34,193 nucleotides of DNA from a bacterium (lineage in GTDB: Bacteria > Bacillota > Clostridia > Christensenellales > Aristaeellaceae): positions 1 through 34,193 of the forward strand of contig JAQXJZ010000173.1 in the NCBI GenBank assembly GCA_029009515.1, given 5' to 3'. The position numbers were made by a program, and so were the translations under genes. The notes beneath the pieces were generated by a model, which was not told the origin of the DNA, did no database searches, and saw only the letters and a program-made list of their open reading frames with translations. How positions within the stretch are numbered: the stretch's first letter is position 1; the number at the start of each line of letters is the position of its first letter. This document shows, piece after piece, positions 1 through 7,668 of this stretch.

Positions 1-138
1 CCGTGTGCATAAATGTAAATGTGATGGTGCTTGCCTTATCAAGCGGCTGTCGCCGTTTGACCCGCCTCACCTTTGCCTAAAGGCAAAGCGAGGCTACAGA
101 ATTCAAAAGCAGAAATAATAAATTGCTGTACAAGCACA

Positions 139-178
139 AAACCCTCTGTTCCCAACCATCATCGGGAACAGAGGGTTT
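139..178 (-). terminator. Rho-independent terminator of the ABC importer operon
   Basis: A perfect 15-bp stem (139-153 with 164-178) and 10-base loop lies just after the stop codon of the permease gene. On the minus strand the stem ends in GGGTTTTG. A shorter inverted repeat at 71-88 lies further downstream. Nothing else was recognised in bases 1-183. Confidence 0.8.
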
Positions 179-183
179 CCATC

Positions 184-1836
184 TTAGAACGCCAAATCCT
201 TGTTCTTGGAGAACTTCATAAACAGCAGCAGCGAAATGGTGGTCACCACCAGCAGGATGGTCGCCACCGCCGCCGCAACGCCGTCGTTGCCCTGCACCAC
301 AGAGGTGTACACCGTCAGCGTCAGCGTCTCGGTGTTCACACTGTACAGAATGATGGCGGTGGACAGCTCGGTGATGATGGTAATCCAGCTGATAATCGCA
401 CCGGACATGATACCGTTGGCCATCATGGGCACCGTGATGGTGAAGAACGCCTTCAGCTTGGAGCAGCCAAGGCTGATGGCGGCTTCCTCGATGGACAGCG
501 GAATCTGCTGCAGAATGGCCACGGAGGAACGGATGGTGTACGGCAGACGGCGGATGATGAGCGCAATGATCATGATGGCCGCCGTACCGGTCAGCACCAG
601 CGGACCGCGGTTGAAGGTGATGACCAGCGCAATGCCCACCACGGCGCCGGGGATGATGTAGGGCACCATGGAAAGGGTATCGATGACGCTGTTGACGGCG
701 TTGGAGCGGCGCACCACCAGATAGGCGATGAGAATGGCCAGGAAGATGACCATCACCAGCGCAAGCACGCCGATGATGAAGGTGTTGGGCAGGCTGCGCT
801 TGAGGATCTTGTCAAAGGCCTCGGCATAGCTCTGCAGGCTGTAGCCCTCCTGGAACACGCCGCCCTTGCACTTGCGGAAGGACTGCCATGCCACGAAGAA
901 CTGCGGCAGCATCGCCACCAGCACGATCAAGTAGCAGTACACATGCATCACAATGCTGGCCAGAGGGCGCGGCTTGTGGGTTTCGATGGAGTGCAGGGCG
1001 TTCATGGTGAAGTTGAAACGGGCGTTGGCCATCTTCTGCACAAAGAAGATGAGGGCCGTTACCACAATGCCAACCACGCTGACCGCCGATGCAAAGTTCT
1101 GGCTTCGCGACGTCTCGCCCACAAAGCTGTTGTAGATGAGCACCGGGAAGGTCTGATAGCCCTTACCAATCAGAAGCGGGGTGGAAAAATCCGCGAAGGC
1201 GCGCATGAACACCAGGAGGCCAGCAGCCAGAATGGTGGGCATGCACAGGGGCAGGATCACCTTGAAGAAGCGCTTGAAGCTGCTGCAGCCAAGGCCGGAG
1301 GCGGCTTCAATCAGCGAGTTGTCAATGTTCTTCAGCGCGCCGTTGATGTAGAGGAACACCAGCGGGAACAGCTGGCAGGTGATCACCATCACAATGCCGC
1401 CAAAGCCGTAGATATCCGGCATGCGGAAGCCGAAGGTGGCGCGCACAAACTTGGTCACAATGCCGCCGCGGCCGAACATCTGAATCCAGCTGTAGGCGCC
1501 GATGACGGGCGGGGACATGCACGCCAGAATGGCCATCACCTGCAGGAAGGCCTTGCCCCTGAGATCAAACAGGCTGTAGAAGTAGGAAAACAGAATGCCC
1601 ACGATGAGCGAGCTGGCGGTGACCGCCACGGCCACCTTGAAGGAGTTGAACAGCGTGCCGTAGTAGGTTTCGCGGCCAAAGAAGCGCTGGAAGAACTCCC
1701 AGGTGAACTGGCCTTCCTCGCTGACAACGGAGGAGCGCAGCAGCTGGAACAGCGGCAGCACCAGGAACAGGGCGTACAGGGCAAGGATCACAAAGGAGAT
1801 GACCTGCCATGTATCCATTTTACGCGTTGCTTTCAT
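184..1836 (-). CDS. ABC transporter permease, fused two-domain (iron/phosphonate type)
   Basis: Membrane channel of an ABC importer of the ferric iron / 2-aminoethylphosphonate (FbpB/PhnU-like) class. The 550-residue protein has about 12 hydrophobic helices arranged as two BPD_transp_1 domains in one chain, so it replaces the usual permease dimer. Each half carries the EAA loop that docks on the ATPase: EAASGLGCSSFKRFF near residue 180 and EEAAISLGCSKLKAFF near residue 450. It is the last gene of a three-gene minus-strand operon and starts 4 bases after the ATPase gene ends. The substrate cannot be decided from sequence. Iron(III) is the commonest assignment for this architecture, with phosphonates or thiamine as alternatives. 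Confidence 0.88.
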   Translation of the reverse strand: MKATRKMDTWQVISFVILALYALFLVLPLFQLLRSSVVSEEGQFTWEFFQRFFGRETYYGTLFNSFKVAVAVTASSLIVGILFSYFYSLFDLRGKAFLQVMAILACMSPPVIGAYSWIQMFGRGGIVTKFVRATFGFRMPDIYGFGGIVMVITCQLFPLVFLYINGALKNIDNSLIEAASGLGCSSFKRFFKVILPLCMPTILAAGLLVFMRAFADFSTPLLIGKGYQTFPVLIYNSFVGETSRSQNFASAVSVVGIVVTALIFFVQKMANARFNFTMNALHSIETHKPRPLASIVMHVYCYLIVLVAMLPQFFVAWQSFRKCKGGVFQEGYSLQSYAEAFDKILKRSLPNTFIIGVLALVMVIFLAILIAYLVVRRSNAVNSVIDTLSMVPYIIPGAVVGIALVITFNRGPLVLTGTAAIMIIALIIRRLPYTIRSSVAILQQIPLSIEEAAISLGCSKLKAFFTITVPMMANGIMSGAIISWITIITELSTAIILYSVNTETLTLTVYTSVVQGNDGVAAAVATILLVVTTISLLLFMKFSKNKDLAF

Positions 1837-1840
1837 GTCG

Positions 1841-2968
1841 TCAGGCCTCCTGCTTGGGCACGTTGTCGTTGGTCACGCCGCGCACCAGGTTGCGGCTGCC
1901 GTCCTTGCAGAAGACGTTGATCTTGCCCTGCTTCATGCGCAGGCGGATCTTTGCGCCGTCGGGCAGGCGGGAGTCCAGCTCCGCCTCCTGAATAACCTGC
2001 ACGTCGGTGCCGTCCTCCAGGGTCAGGAAGTAGTGCATGTTCAGGCCCAGGAAGGTGCTGGACTTGACGGTGGCGGCAATGCCCTCGTCGTCGCCGGAAA
2101 TGATGAATTCCTCAGGACGCACGGACACGGTAACGGGCTGGTTCTTTTCTTCCTCAGGCAGCAGGGTGTCGATGGCCACGGTGTAGCCGCCGGCAGTACG
2201 CAGCATGGCCTGGCCGTTTTCCATCACAATCTCGCCGTCCACCAGATTGGTGCGGCCGATGAAGCTGGCCACGAACAGGTTGGCCGGGCGCTGGTAGATG
2301 GCCTGCGGCGTGCCGATCTGCTGAATCTCGCCCAGGTTCATGACCGCAATGCGGTCGGACACGGCCATGGCCTCTTCCTGGTCATGGGTGACGTACACGG
2401 TGGTGATGCCCACATTGCGCTGGATGCTGCGGATGGTTTCGCGCATTTCCACGCGCAGCTTGGCGTCCAGGTTGGACAGGGGCTCGTCCATGAGCAGCAC
2501 GTCGGGCTGAATGACCAGCGCACGGGCCAGCGCCACGCGCTGCTGCTGGCCGCCGGACAGGCGCTCGGGCTTGCGGTCGGCGTACTCTTCAATGTGCATC
2601 AGCTTCATGAAGGTTTCGGTCTGCGCAAGCATGTCCGCCTTGCTCAGCTTTTTGGGCTGGTTCTTCAGGCCGAACATCACGTTGTCGCGCACGCTCAGGT
2701 GCGGGAAGATGGCATAGTTCTGAAACACCATGCCAATGCGGCGCTTGCTGGGGTCAATATCGTTGATGCGGGTGTCATTGAAGTAAAAGTCGCCGCCCTC
2801 GATGGAGTTGAAGCCGGCGATCATGCGCAGAAGCGTGGTCTTGCCGCAGCCGGAGGGACCCAGCAGGGTGAAGAATTCGCCTTCGCGGATGTTGACAGAC
2901 AGATCCTCGATAATGACATTGCTGCCGTAGCACTTGTGGGCGTGGTCGATCTTGATGGTAACGCTCAT
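1841..2968 (-). CDS. ABC transporter ATP-binding protein (FbpC/PotA-like)
   Basis: ATPase subunit that powers the neighbouring importer. The 375-residue product has Walker A (GPSGCGKTT), signature motif LSGGQQQR, Walker B with catalytic glutamate (LLMDEPLSNLD), the switch histidine (VTHDQEEA) and a C-terminal TOBE-like region. This is the CUT1/FbpC/PotA group. The open frame extends further upstream, but the ATG at 2968 is preceded by AAAGGAG at good spacing and begins the conserved N-terminus, so that start is preferred. It sits between the binding-protein gene (about 110 bases upstream, across a hairpin) and the fused permease. Confidence 0.92.
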   Translation of the reverse strand: MSVTIKIDHAHKCYGSNVIIEDLSVNIREGEFFTLLGPSGCGKTTLLRMIAGFNSIEGGDFYFNDTRINDIDPSKRRIGMVFQNYAIFPHLSVRDNVMFGLKNQPKKLSKADMLAQTETFMKLMHIEEYADRKPERLSGGQQQRVALARALVIQPDVLLMDEPLSNLDAKLRVEMRETIRSIQRNVGITTVYVTHDQEEAMAVSDRIAVMNLGEIQQIGTPQAIYQRPANLFVASFIGRTNLVDGEIVMENGQAMLRTAGGYTVAIDTLLPEEEKNQPVTVSVRPEEFIISGDDEGIAATVKSSTFLGLNMHYFLTLEDGTDVQVIQEAELDSRLPDGAKIRLRMKQGKINVFCKDGSRNLVRGVTNDNVPKQEA

Positions 2969-3019
2969 GGATTTCGCAGGCTCCTTTGCTTGTGAAAAAA
3001 ATGGGGTACGGACAAGGAA

Positions 3020-3056
3020 TGCCCGCCTCCTGCGCATCAGCCGCAAGAGGCGGGCA
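3020..3056 (-). terminator. Intra-operon hairpin between binding protein and ATPase genes
   Basis: A perfect 10-bp GC-rich stem (3020-3029 with 3047-3056) follows the binding-protein stop codon and has no long T tract. Such hairpins often protect the upstream message or partly terminate transcription, giving more binding protein than transporter; that role is inferred. Confidence 0.55.
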
Positions 3057-3077
3057 GAGATATCAAATCAGATTAGA

Positions 3078-4103
3078 TTACTTGTTCCACAGGTCGTTCC
3101 AGTGGTCCAGGATGGTCTGCTTGTTGCCGGAGGTGTACTCGCTGTCTTCCTGCTTGAGGTTCAGGGTGTCGAAGGAAGGCATGTACTCGGTGGGCACGAA
3201 CAGGTCGGTGCGCACGCCGCGCAGCACGGAGCCCTCAGCGGTGGCCATGTTGGTCTGGCACTCGTCGGAGATCAGCCAATCCATGAACAGCTTGGCGTTG
3301 TCCATGTTCTTGGCGCCGTTGACGATGGCAGAGCCGACGGGAGTCCAGCAAACGCCTTCGGTGGGGTACACAGCGCGCACGCCCTCAGCGCCGTTGGCAA
3401 TGAAACCGGCAACGCCGACTTCGTAGGACAGGCCGGCAACGTATTCGCCGTTGGCAACGCCCTTGTACACGGCGGAGGAACCGCTGGTCAGGGAGCCGTC
3501 CAGCTGCTCGATCAGAGCGGCAACGTAGTTCCAGGCAGCCTCGGATTCATAGGGATTCTCGCCATCGCCGCGGGCCAGCAGGATGTTGGACAGGTGAGCG
3601 AAGGAAGAGGAGGAAGCGTTGGGGTCAGCAGAAGCGATCATGCCCTTCAGAGCGGGGTTGAGCAGATCTTCGTAGCTGTTGATGGTCACGCCCAGTTCCT
3701 TTTCGAGCTCTTCGTTGACGATGATCACGCAGGAGCCGCCCAGGATGTAGTTGGTGATCATGCCGTCGGGATTCTGGTACTCGGCGGGCAGCTTGTCATC
3801 GCCGTTGGCAACGTAGGTGGCGAACAGGTCGGGATAGTCATGGGTCCAGGTGGATTCCACGCCGCCGAACATCACGTCGGCAATGGGAGCATCCTGCTCA
3901 GCCAGCAGACGGGTGTAGCACTCGCCGGTGCCCATGCTCAGCATTTCCACTTCGATGCCGTACTTCTCGATGAAGGGATTGAGGATGTACTGGATCTCAG
4001 CATCGGGGTTGGGGGTATAAATAACCAGGTTGCCTTCGGCCACGGCGGCCACGGCAGTCAGGCAGAGGATCAGAGTCAGGGCCAGAGCGATCAGTTTGTG
4101 CAT
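3078..4103 (-). CDS. Extracellular solute-binding protein (iron/phosphonate family)
   Basis: Exported ligand-capture subunit of the importer, 341 residues. The N-terminus is a typical Sec signal (MHKLIALALTLILCLTAVAA) with probable cleavage after AVA; no clear lipobox is seen. The mature protein begins with the family pattern NLVIYTPNPDAEI and continues with the alternating fold of AfuA/FbpA-type periplasmic binding proteins. The start at 4103 is chosen over a longer open frame because it begins the signal peptide and has GGAGG about 10 bases upstream. It is the first gene of the operon. Ligand unknown; ferric iron or an organophosphonate are the family precedents. Confidence 0.88.
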   Translation of the reverse strand: MHKLIALALTLILCLTAVAAVAEGNLVIYTPNPDAEIQYILNPFIEKYGIEVEMLSMGTGECYTRLLAEQDAPIADVMFGGVESTWTHDYPDLFATYVANGDDKLPAEYQNPDGMITNYILGGSCVIIVNEELEKELGVTINSYEDLLNPALKGMIASADPNASSSSFAHLSNILLARGDGENPYESEAAWNYVAALIEQLDGSLTSGSSAVYKGVANGEYVAGLSYEVGVAGFIANGAEGVRAVYPTEGVCWTPVGSAIVNGAKNMDNAKLFMDWLISDECQTNMATAEGSVLRGVRTDLFVPTEYMPSFDTLNLKQEDSEYTSGNKQTILDHWNDLWNK

Positions 4104-4152
4104 GATAGATAACCTCCAGAAATTCTTCGGTACTCGAAAAACAACCTTTATC

Positions 4153-4180
4153 ATTATAATGCATTTCCCGGCAAACGCAA
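4153..4180 (-). promoter_or_regulatory. Predicted promoter of the ABC importer operon
   Basis: On the minus strand TTGCGT and TATAAT are separated by 16 bases, about 50 bases before the binding-protein start. An AT-rich palindrome at 4201-4219 (CGTTTTTTATAAAAAAACG) lies just upstream and could be a regulator site shared with the divergent gene. Confidence 0.6.
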
Positions 4181-4241
4181 TAGGAGAAATGGAATTTTTT
4201 CGTTTTTTATAAAAAAACGTTCGGTTTTTTCGATTTCCATG

Positions 4242-4271
4242 TTGACTTGCATCAGAATAACGTTGTATGAT
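4242..4271 (+). promoter_or_regulatory. Predicted promoter of the HAD hydrolase gene
   Basis: TTGACT, an 18-base spacer and TATGAT end 35 bases before the ATG at 4307. It is divergent from the ABC operon promoter. Confidence 0.6.
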
Positions 4272-4306
4272 GAACCAGAAAAACGTGCCAGGAGGGTAAA
4301 AAGCGA

Positions 4307-5119
4307 ATGAAGACGCTGTACGTGTCCGATCTGGACGGCACCCTGCTGAGAAGCACCGAATCAACGTCCGACTACACCAACCGCACCATCAACACGCTGG
4401 TGGAGAAGGGCATGCTGTTTTCCTACGCCACGGCGCGGTCGTATTCCACTTCGGCCAAAGTAACCCGGGGCCTCAGCGCCCGCATCCCGCTGATTGTATA
4501 CAACGGCGCGCTGGTGATTGACAACGCAACAGGCGAAATCCTGCTGAGCAATTTCTTTGGCGATGAGGCCAGAGACGTGCTGCGCGATCTGATCGCCCAC
4601 GGTGTTTACCCCATCGTCTACACCTTTGCAAACGGCGTGGAGCAGTTCCGCTATTTTCCCGAACATTCCACGCGCGGCGTGATGGAGTTTGTGGCCACGC
4701 GCAAGGGCGACCGGCGCGATCATCCCGTGCAAACGGAAGAAGAGCTGTTTGAAGGCGAGATTTTCTACTTCGCCTGCATCGGCGATCCGGACAGGCTGGC
4801 CCCGCTGTACGAGAAATACAGGAAGCAGTACCACGCTGTGTATCAGCGCGATTTCTATTCCGGCGAGCAGTGGCTGGAGCTGATGCCGCTGGCTGCCTCC
4901 AAGTCCAACGCCATCCGCCAGCTGAAAGAGCACCTCGGCTGCGGCAGGCTGGTGGTGTTCGGCGATGGAAAAAACGACATTGACATGTTCCAGCTGGCCG
5001 ACGAAAGCTACGCCGTTGAAAACGCGGTGGACGAGCTGAAGGCTGTGGCCACCGGCGTGATCGCCTCCAACGACGAGGACGGCGTGGCGAAGTGGCTGGC
5101 CGAACACGCGGAAATCTGA
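4307..5119 (+). CDS. HAD-IIB (Cof-type) phosphatase
   Basis: Cytosolic haloacid-dehalogenase-superfamily phosphatase, 270 residues, the normal length for the Cof/YidA group that dephosphorylates small phosphorylated metabolites such as sugar phosphates or flavin precursors. Motif I is SDLDGTLL near the N-terminus (nucleophile Asp and general acid Asp), the motif III lysine is in ASKSNAIRQL, and motif IV is GDGKNDIDMF. A C2-type cap fills the middle. The ATG follows AGGAGGGT at ideal spacing. It is a single gene with its own promoter, converging on the MFS gene. The substrate cannot be predicted. Confidence 0.9.
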   Translation: MKTLYVSDLDGTLLRSTESTSDYTNRTINTLVEKGMLFSYATARSYSTSAKVTRGLSARIPLIVYNGALVIDNATGEILLSNFFGDEARDVLRDLIAHGVYPIVYTFANGVEQFRYFPEHSTRGVMEFVATRKGDRRDHPVQTEEELFEGEIFYFACIGDPDRLAPLYEKYRKQYHAVYQRDFYSGEQWLELMPLAASKSNAIRQLKEHLGCGRLVVFGDGKNDIDMFQLADESYAVENAVDELKAVATGVIASNDEDGVAKWLAEHAEI

Positions 5120-5130
5120 TACAGCAAAAA

Positions 5131-5210
5131 AGCCTTTGCACACGCAAAGGCTCAGACCGTTGACAAAGTAAGTCAACGGTCTGAAGCCTGATTCCTCACG
5201 AATCAGGCTT
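5131..5210. terminator. Cluster of three tandem hairpins between convergent genes
   Basis: Three perfect inverted repeats lie end to end: 5131-5152 (9-bp stem), 5153-5183 (12-bp stem) and 5184-5210 (11-bp stem). The first is followed by TTTTTT when read on the minus strand, so it can end the MFS transcript. The third is followed by TTTCTT on the plus strand and can end the HAD transcript. The third overlaps the MFS stop codon. Confidence 0.75.
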
Positions 5211-6399
5211 TCTTGTGCGCTTTATGAAGCGTCCAGTTGATGATCACCGCGCCGATGGCCGCAAAGGCCGTTACCAGCAGGAGCATGGCGTTGAGCCCTG
5301 CAAATTCGATGGCCGCGCCGCCCACGGAATTGCCCATGCCGCCGCCCAGCGTGTACAGCGCCGAGGACAGCATCTGCCCCTTGGCCAGATCCGCAGGCTC
5401 CACGCGTCTGAGCACCAGGTAATACAGCAGCGGCGAGGAAAAACCATAGGTGACCGTCTGCATCATATAGATGAAATAAACAGACGGAATGGAACGTGCA
5501 AAAATGAGCAGGACAGCCTTCAGCATGAAAAACAGGCCGGACAGGCGCAGGAGCACCTCCACATCCACGCGGCGCTGCACCTTTTCCACCGAAAGCAGAA
5601 ACGGCGCAGACGACACGCCCGCCCAGAACAGCGCCACGCCCACCTGCTGGCTGCCTCCGCCGATGCGGCCGAAGATCTGGATGAGGAAGTTTTCCAGCAT
5701 GGAATGGCAGGCCGCCAGGAACATGGCGCCTGCGATGGTGGTCATCAGCAGCCGGTAGCGGCGACAGAAGGCCGGGATGGACAGGCTCTGCACGTCGCCA
5801 TCCTGCTTCATGCGCGCGACCACCTCATCCTCCGGGCGCAGCCGCGGATAGCACAGGATGAGCACCATATCCAGCGCCGTCAGCGCCAGCGCGCTGATGA
5901 TGGCCCAGCTGGCGCCCAGTCTTCCCACCAGATAGCCGATGCCCAGCGATCCCAGCGAGAACGAAAACGCGCCCACGCCTGCGCCCATACCGTAATCGAT
6001 GCGGTAGCCGTTGCGCGAATAGTGCGCGCAGAGCGAATTGTTGAGCGAAAGCGCCATCAGATAGCTCAGGTAGCCAGCCGTGAACAGCACGCCCACCAGC
6101 AGTCTGGGCAGAACCAATACCTCCACCGCAGCCAGGCACACAAACACCGCCGCCTGAAACCCGAGGATCATGCCGGGCAGGATGGTCATGGATCGCCGGT
6201 CCACATAGCTGCCGATGAGCGGCTGCAGCACGCAGGACAGGGTGCTGGTAGCGGCCAGAAGCACGCCGATGAGCGCCGTATCGAACCCCTTGCTCATCAG
6301 GTAGGCCACGGCAAAGCTGGCAATGCCCGCATACGCAAACGAAACAGCGCCCTGATGCAGGCAGTACAGGGGCGTGAGATTACGCGCTGATGGCTTCAT
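5203..6399 (-). CDS. MFS transporter
   Basis: Major facilitator superfamily membrane protein, 398 residues, with about 12 hydrophobic helices. It resembles the MFS_1-like/nucleoside-permease-like branch, with LTPLYCLHQGAVSFAYAGIASF leading into helix 1 and a loop after helix 2 containing GSYVDRRS, equivalent to the MFS signature. The ATG at 6399 is preferred over upstream codons because AAGGAG lies 12 bases before it and the first helix follows directly. Cargo unknown. It stands alone, convergent with the HAD gene. Confidence 0.82.
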   Translation of the reverse strand: MKPSARNLTPLYCLHQGAVSFAYAGIASFAVAYLMSKGFDTALIGVLLAATSTLSCVLQPLIGSYVDRRSMTILPGMILGFQAAVFVCLAAVEVLVLPRLLVGVLFTAGYLSYLMALSLNNSLCAHYSRNGYRIDYGMGAGVGAFSFSLGSLGIGYLVGRLGASWAIISALALTALDMVLILCYPRLRPEDEVVARMKQDGDVQSLSIPAFCRRYRLLMTTIAGAMFLAACHSMLENFLIQIFGRIGGGSQQVGVALFWAGVSSAPFLLSVEKVQRRVDVEVLLRLSGLFFMLKAVLLIFARSIPSVYFIYMMQTVTYGFSSPLLYYLVLRRVEPADLAKGQMLSSALYTLGGGMGNSVGGAAIEFAGLNAMLLLVTAFAAIGAVIINWTLHKAHKKA

Positions 6400-6481
6400 C
6401 CGGCGGACAACTCCTTGAGAAAAATCTGCCAGCATAAAATACCATTTTTTGCGATTGAATGCAATGCACAATCCAAAGGAA

Positions 6482-6512
6482 AAAACCGACCTGTTTACAC
6501 AAGTCGGTTTTA
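6482..6512 (-). terminator. Hairpin terminator after the gene fragment
   Basis: Inverted repeat AAAACCGAC / GTCGGTTTT around a 12-base loop, followed on the minus strand by a T run. It ends the short minus-strand coding remnant. A very similar hairpin stands at 11950-11980, after the left att copy. Confidence 0.55.
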
Positions 6513-6644
6513 TTCGGGCACCGGAAGGCCATGGGTGCGCAGAGCGTCGCGGCTCATGTCATCGCCAGGAATCCAGCCTGCTTCAAGCAGTTCTTTGATG
6601 TAGATCTTGTTGTAGATGAAGGGGAGCCCTCCCACTTCCAGCGA
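6510..6644 (-). pseudogene. Short 3' coding remnant, unidentified
   Basis: About 44 residues with protein-like composition (LPFIYNKIYIKELLEAG, then GDDMSRDALRTHG) end in TAA directly before a hairpin terminator. No start or ribosome binding site suits it, and its upstream side runs into the promoter of the opposite-strand gene at 6657-6665. This suggests the tail of a lost gene. Family not recognised. Confidence 0.3.
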
Positions 6645-6656
6645 GCGCTTCGTTTG

Positions 6657-6665
6657 TGGTATAAT
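6657..6665 (+). promoter_or_regulatory. Extended -10 element upstream of the serine hydrolase remnant
   Basis: TGGTATAAT, a full extended -10 sequence, lies 30 bases before the ATG at 6696. The ribosome binding site GGGAGA follows, so expression signals survive although the gene is broken. Confidence 0.5.
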
Positions 6666-6695
6666 CAGAAAAAACGTAAGGGAGACGAATCCCCC

Positions 6696-7111
6696 ATGAT
6701 TCTGAACGATATCATCCGCACTCTGGAAGAAAAGCATGGCTGCACCGTGGGCGCCGCCACATGCTGGACTACGAAGCCGCCCGTCAGGGCAACGAAAACC
6801 GCACCAGCGCCGCCGACATGCTGCGCCTGTACACGCTGCTTCACAAGGGCGAGATCTTTACGCCCTTCCAGTGTCAAACGGCGCTGCCCATCCTGCTCAG
6901 ACAGCATGACAAGGAGCTTCTGATGTTTGCCAACCCGGCGCAGAAAGCCGCCCACAAGACCGGCGGCCTGAGCGACATCGCCCACGATGCGGGCATCCTG
7001 TACGGCGAAAACCGCACGCTGATCTTTGCCGTGCTGGTCACCGCGCCCAGCGACGCGCAGTGCATCGCCCTCCTGCAGGAGCTGAGCCCGCAGGTGATGG
7101 CGCTGCTGTGA
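6696..7111 (+). pseudogene. Internally deleted serine hydrolase (class A beta-lactamase-like)
   Basis: The first 19 or so codons (MILNDIIRTLEEKHGCTVG) match the N-terminal helix of beta-lactamase-like serine hydrolases. The frame then shifts by two bases near 6754-6761 and continues as MLDYEAARQGNENRTSAADM, the C-terminal third of the same fold, ending at 7111. That part holds the KTG motif (AAHKTGGLSD) and the strand AVLVTAPSD. The middle, roughly 130 residues that should contain the catalytic SxxK and the SxN motifs, is absent. Lack of the nucleophile plus the frameshift makes this a deletion pseudogene. An internal start at 6761 could give a 116-residue fragment that would be inactive. Confidence 0.7.
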
Positions 7112-7131
7112 TGAAGTCAAAACAGTAAAAA

Positions 7132-7161
7132 AAACAAGGAACGCTTCTGTGTTCCTTGTTT
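7132..7161. terminator. Terminator hairpin before the MarR gene
   Basis: Perfect 11-bp stem AAACAAGGAAC / GTTCCTTGTTT with an 8-base loop. It is flanked by eight A residues on the left, so the better T tract is on the minus strand. Confidence 0.65.
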
Positions 7162-7184
7162 CGGATTGCAATTGTCGGGTACAA
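7155..7184 (+). promoter_or_regulatory. Predicted promoter and operator of the MarR gene
   Basis: TTGTTT and TACAAT are 18 bases apart. The ATTGT/ACAAT inverted repeat around the -10 box (ATTGTCGGGTACAAT) is a plausible autoregulatory site for the MarR protein encoded 35 bases downstream; this is inferred. Confidence 0.4.
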
Positions 7185-7218
7185 TATTGTATGATAGGCA
7201 ACCAAAGGAGGGATCAGG

Positions 7219-7656
7219 TTGGATCAACTGTCGAAGGATTACAAAAAGCTGGTACGCAATGCGTGGCGGCTGTTCTACCTGTCCCACAAGGCATGGGCGG
7301 CTCCCATTGAAGCGGCCGGGCTGACCACCGCCAGCTTTCCTGTGCTGGAGATGATTGTGCAGAACCCGGGCGTGACGCAGCAGGAGATCACCGAGCAGGT
7401 GAGTCTGGACAAGAGCTGCACCTCCCGTGCCTGCAAGGCGCTGGAGGCCGCAGGCTTCATCCGCCGCGAAAAGAGCCTGCAGTCCGCGCACGCCTTCCGC
7501 TGCTTTCCCACGGAGAAAGCGCCGGAAGCGGTGGAGCGCATCACCGGGCAGGAAGCCCGGCACATTCACGCCCTGTTTGAAAACCAGAATCCGGAGAGCT
7601 TTGCCCGTGTGAATGCTTTTCTGACCGAACTGGCCGAGAAACTGCAAAAGGAATAA
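7219..7656 (+). CDS. MarR family transcriptional regulator
   Basis: Small dimeric winged-helix repressor, 145 residues, a standard MarR length. The recognition region reads NPGVTQQEITEQVSLDKSCTSRA, then the wing GFIRREKSLQSAHAFRCFPTEKA. The start is a TTG with AAAGGAGG seven bases upstream; no ATG fits the family N-terminus. It is convergent with the alpha-galactosidase gene, with a gap of only 12 bases. The target is unknown; it may regulate itself through the repeat at its -10 box. The usual MarR context, an adjacent exporter or oxidoreductase, is absent. Confidence 0.85.
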   Translation: MDQLSKDYKKLVRNAWRLFYLSHKAWAAPIEAAGLTTASFPVLEMIVQNPGVTQQEITEQVSLDKSCTSRACKALEAAGFIRREKSLQSAHAFRCFPTEKAPEAVERITGQEARHIHALFENQNPESFARVNAFLTELAEKLQKE

Positions 7657-7668
7657 TTCCAGCCGCCG

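Noticed and set aside
73-1920. A 615-codon plus-strand open frame opposite the fused permease
   Set aside because: Its sequence is rich in His, Gln, Arg and Gly, typical of the reverse complement of GC-rich coding sequence; the minus-strand permease has clear domains, ribosome binding site and operon context.
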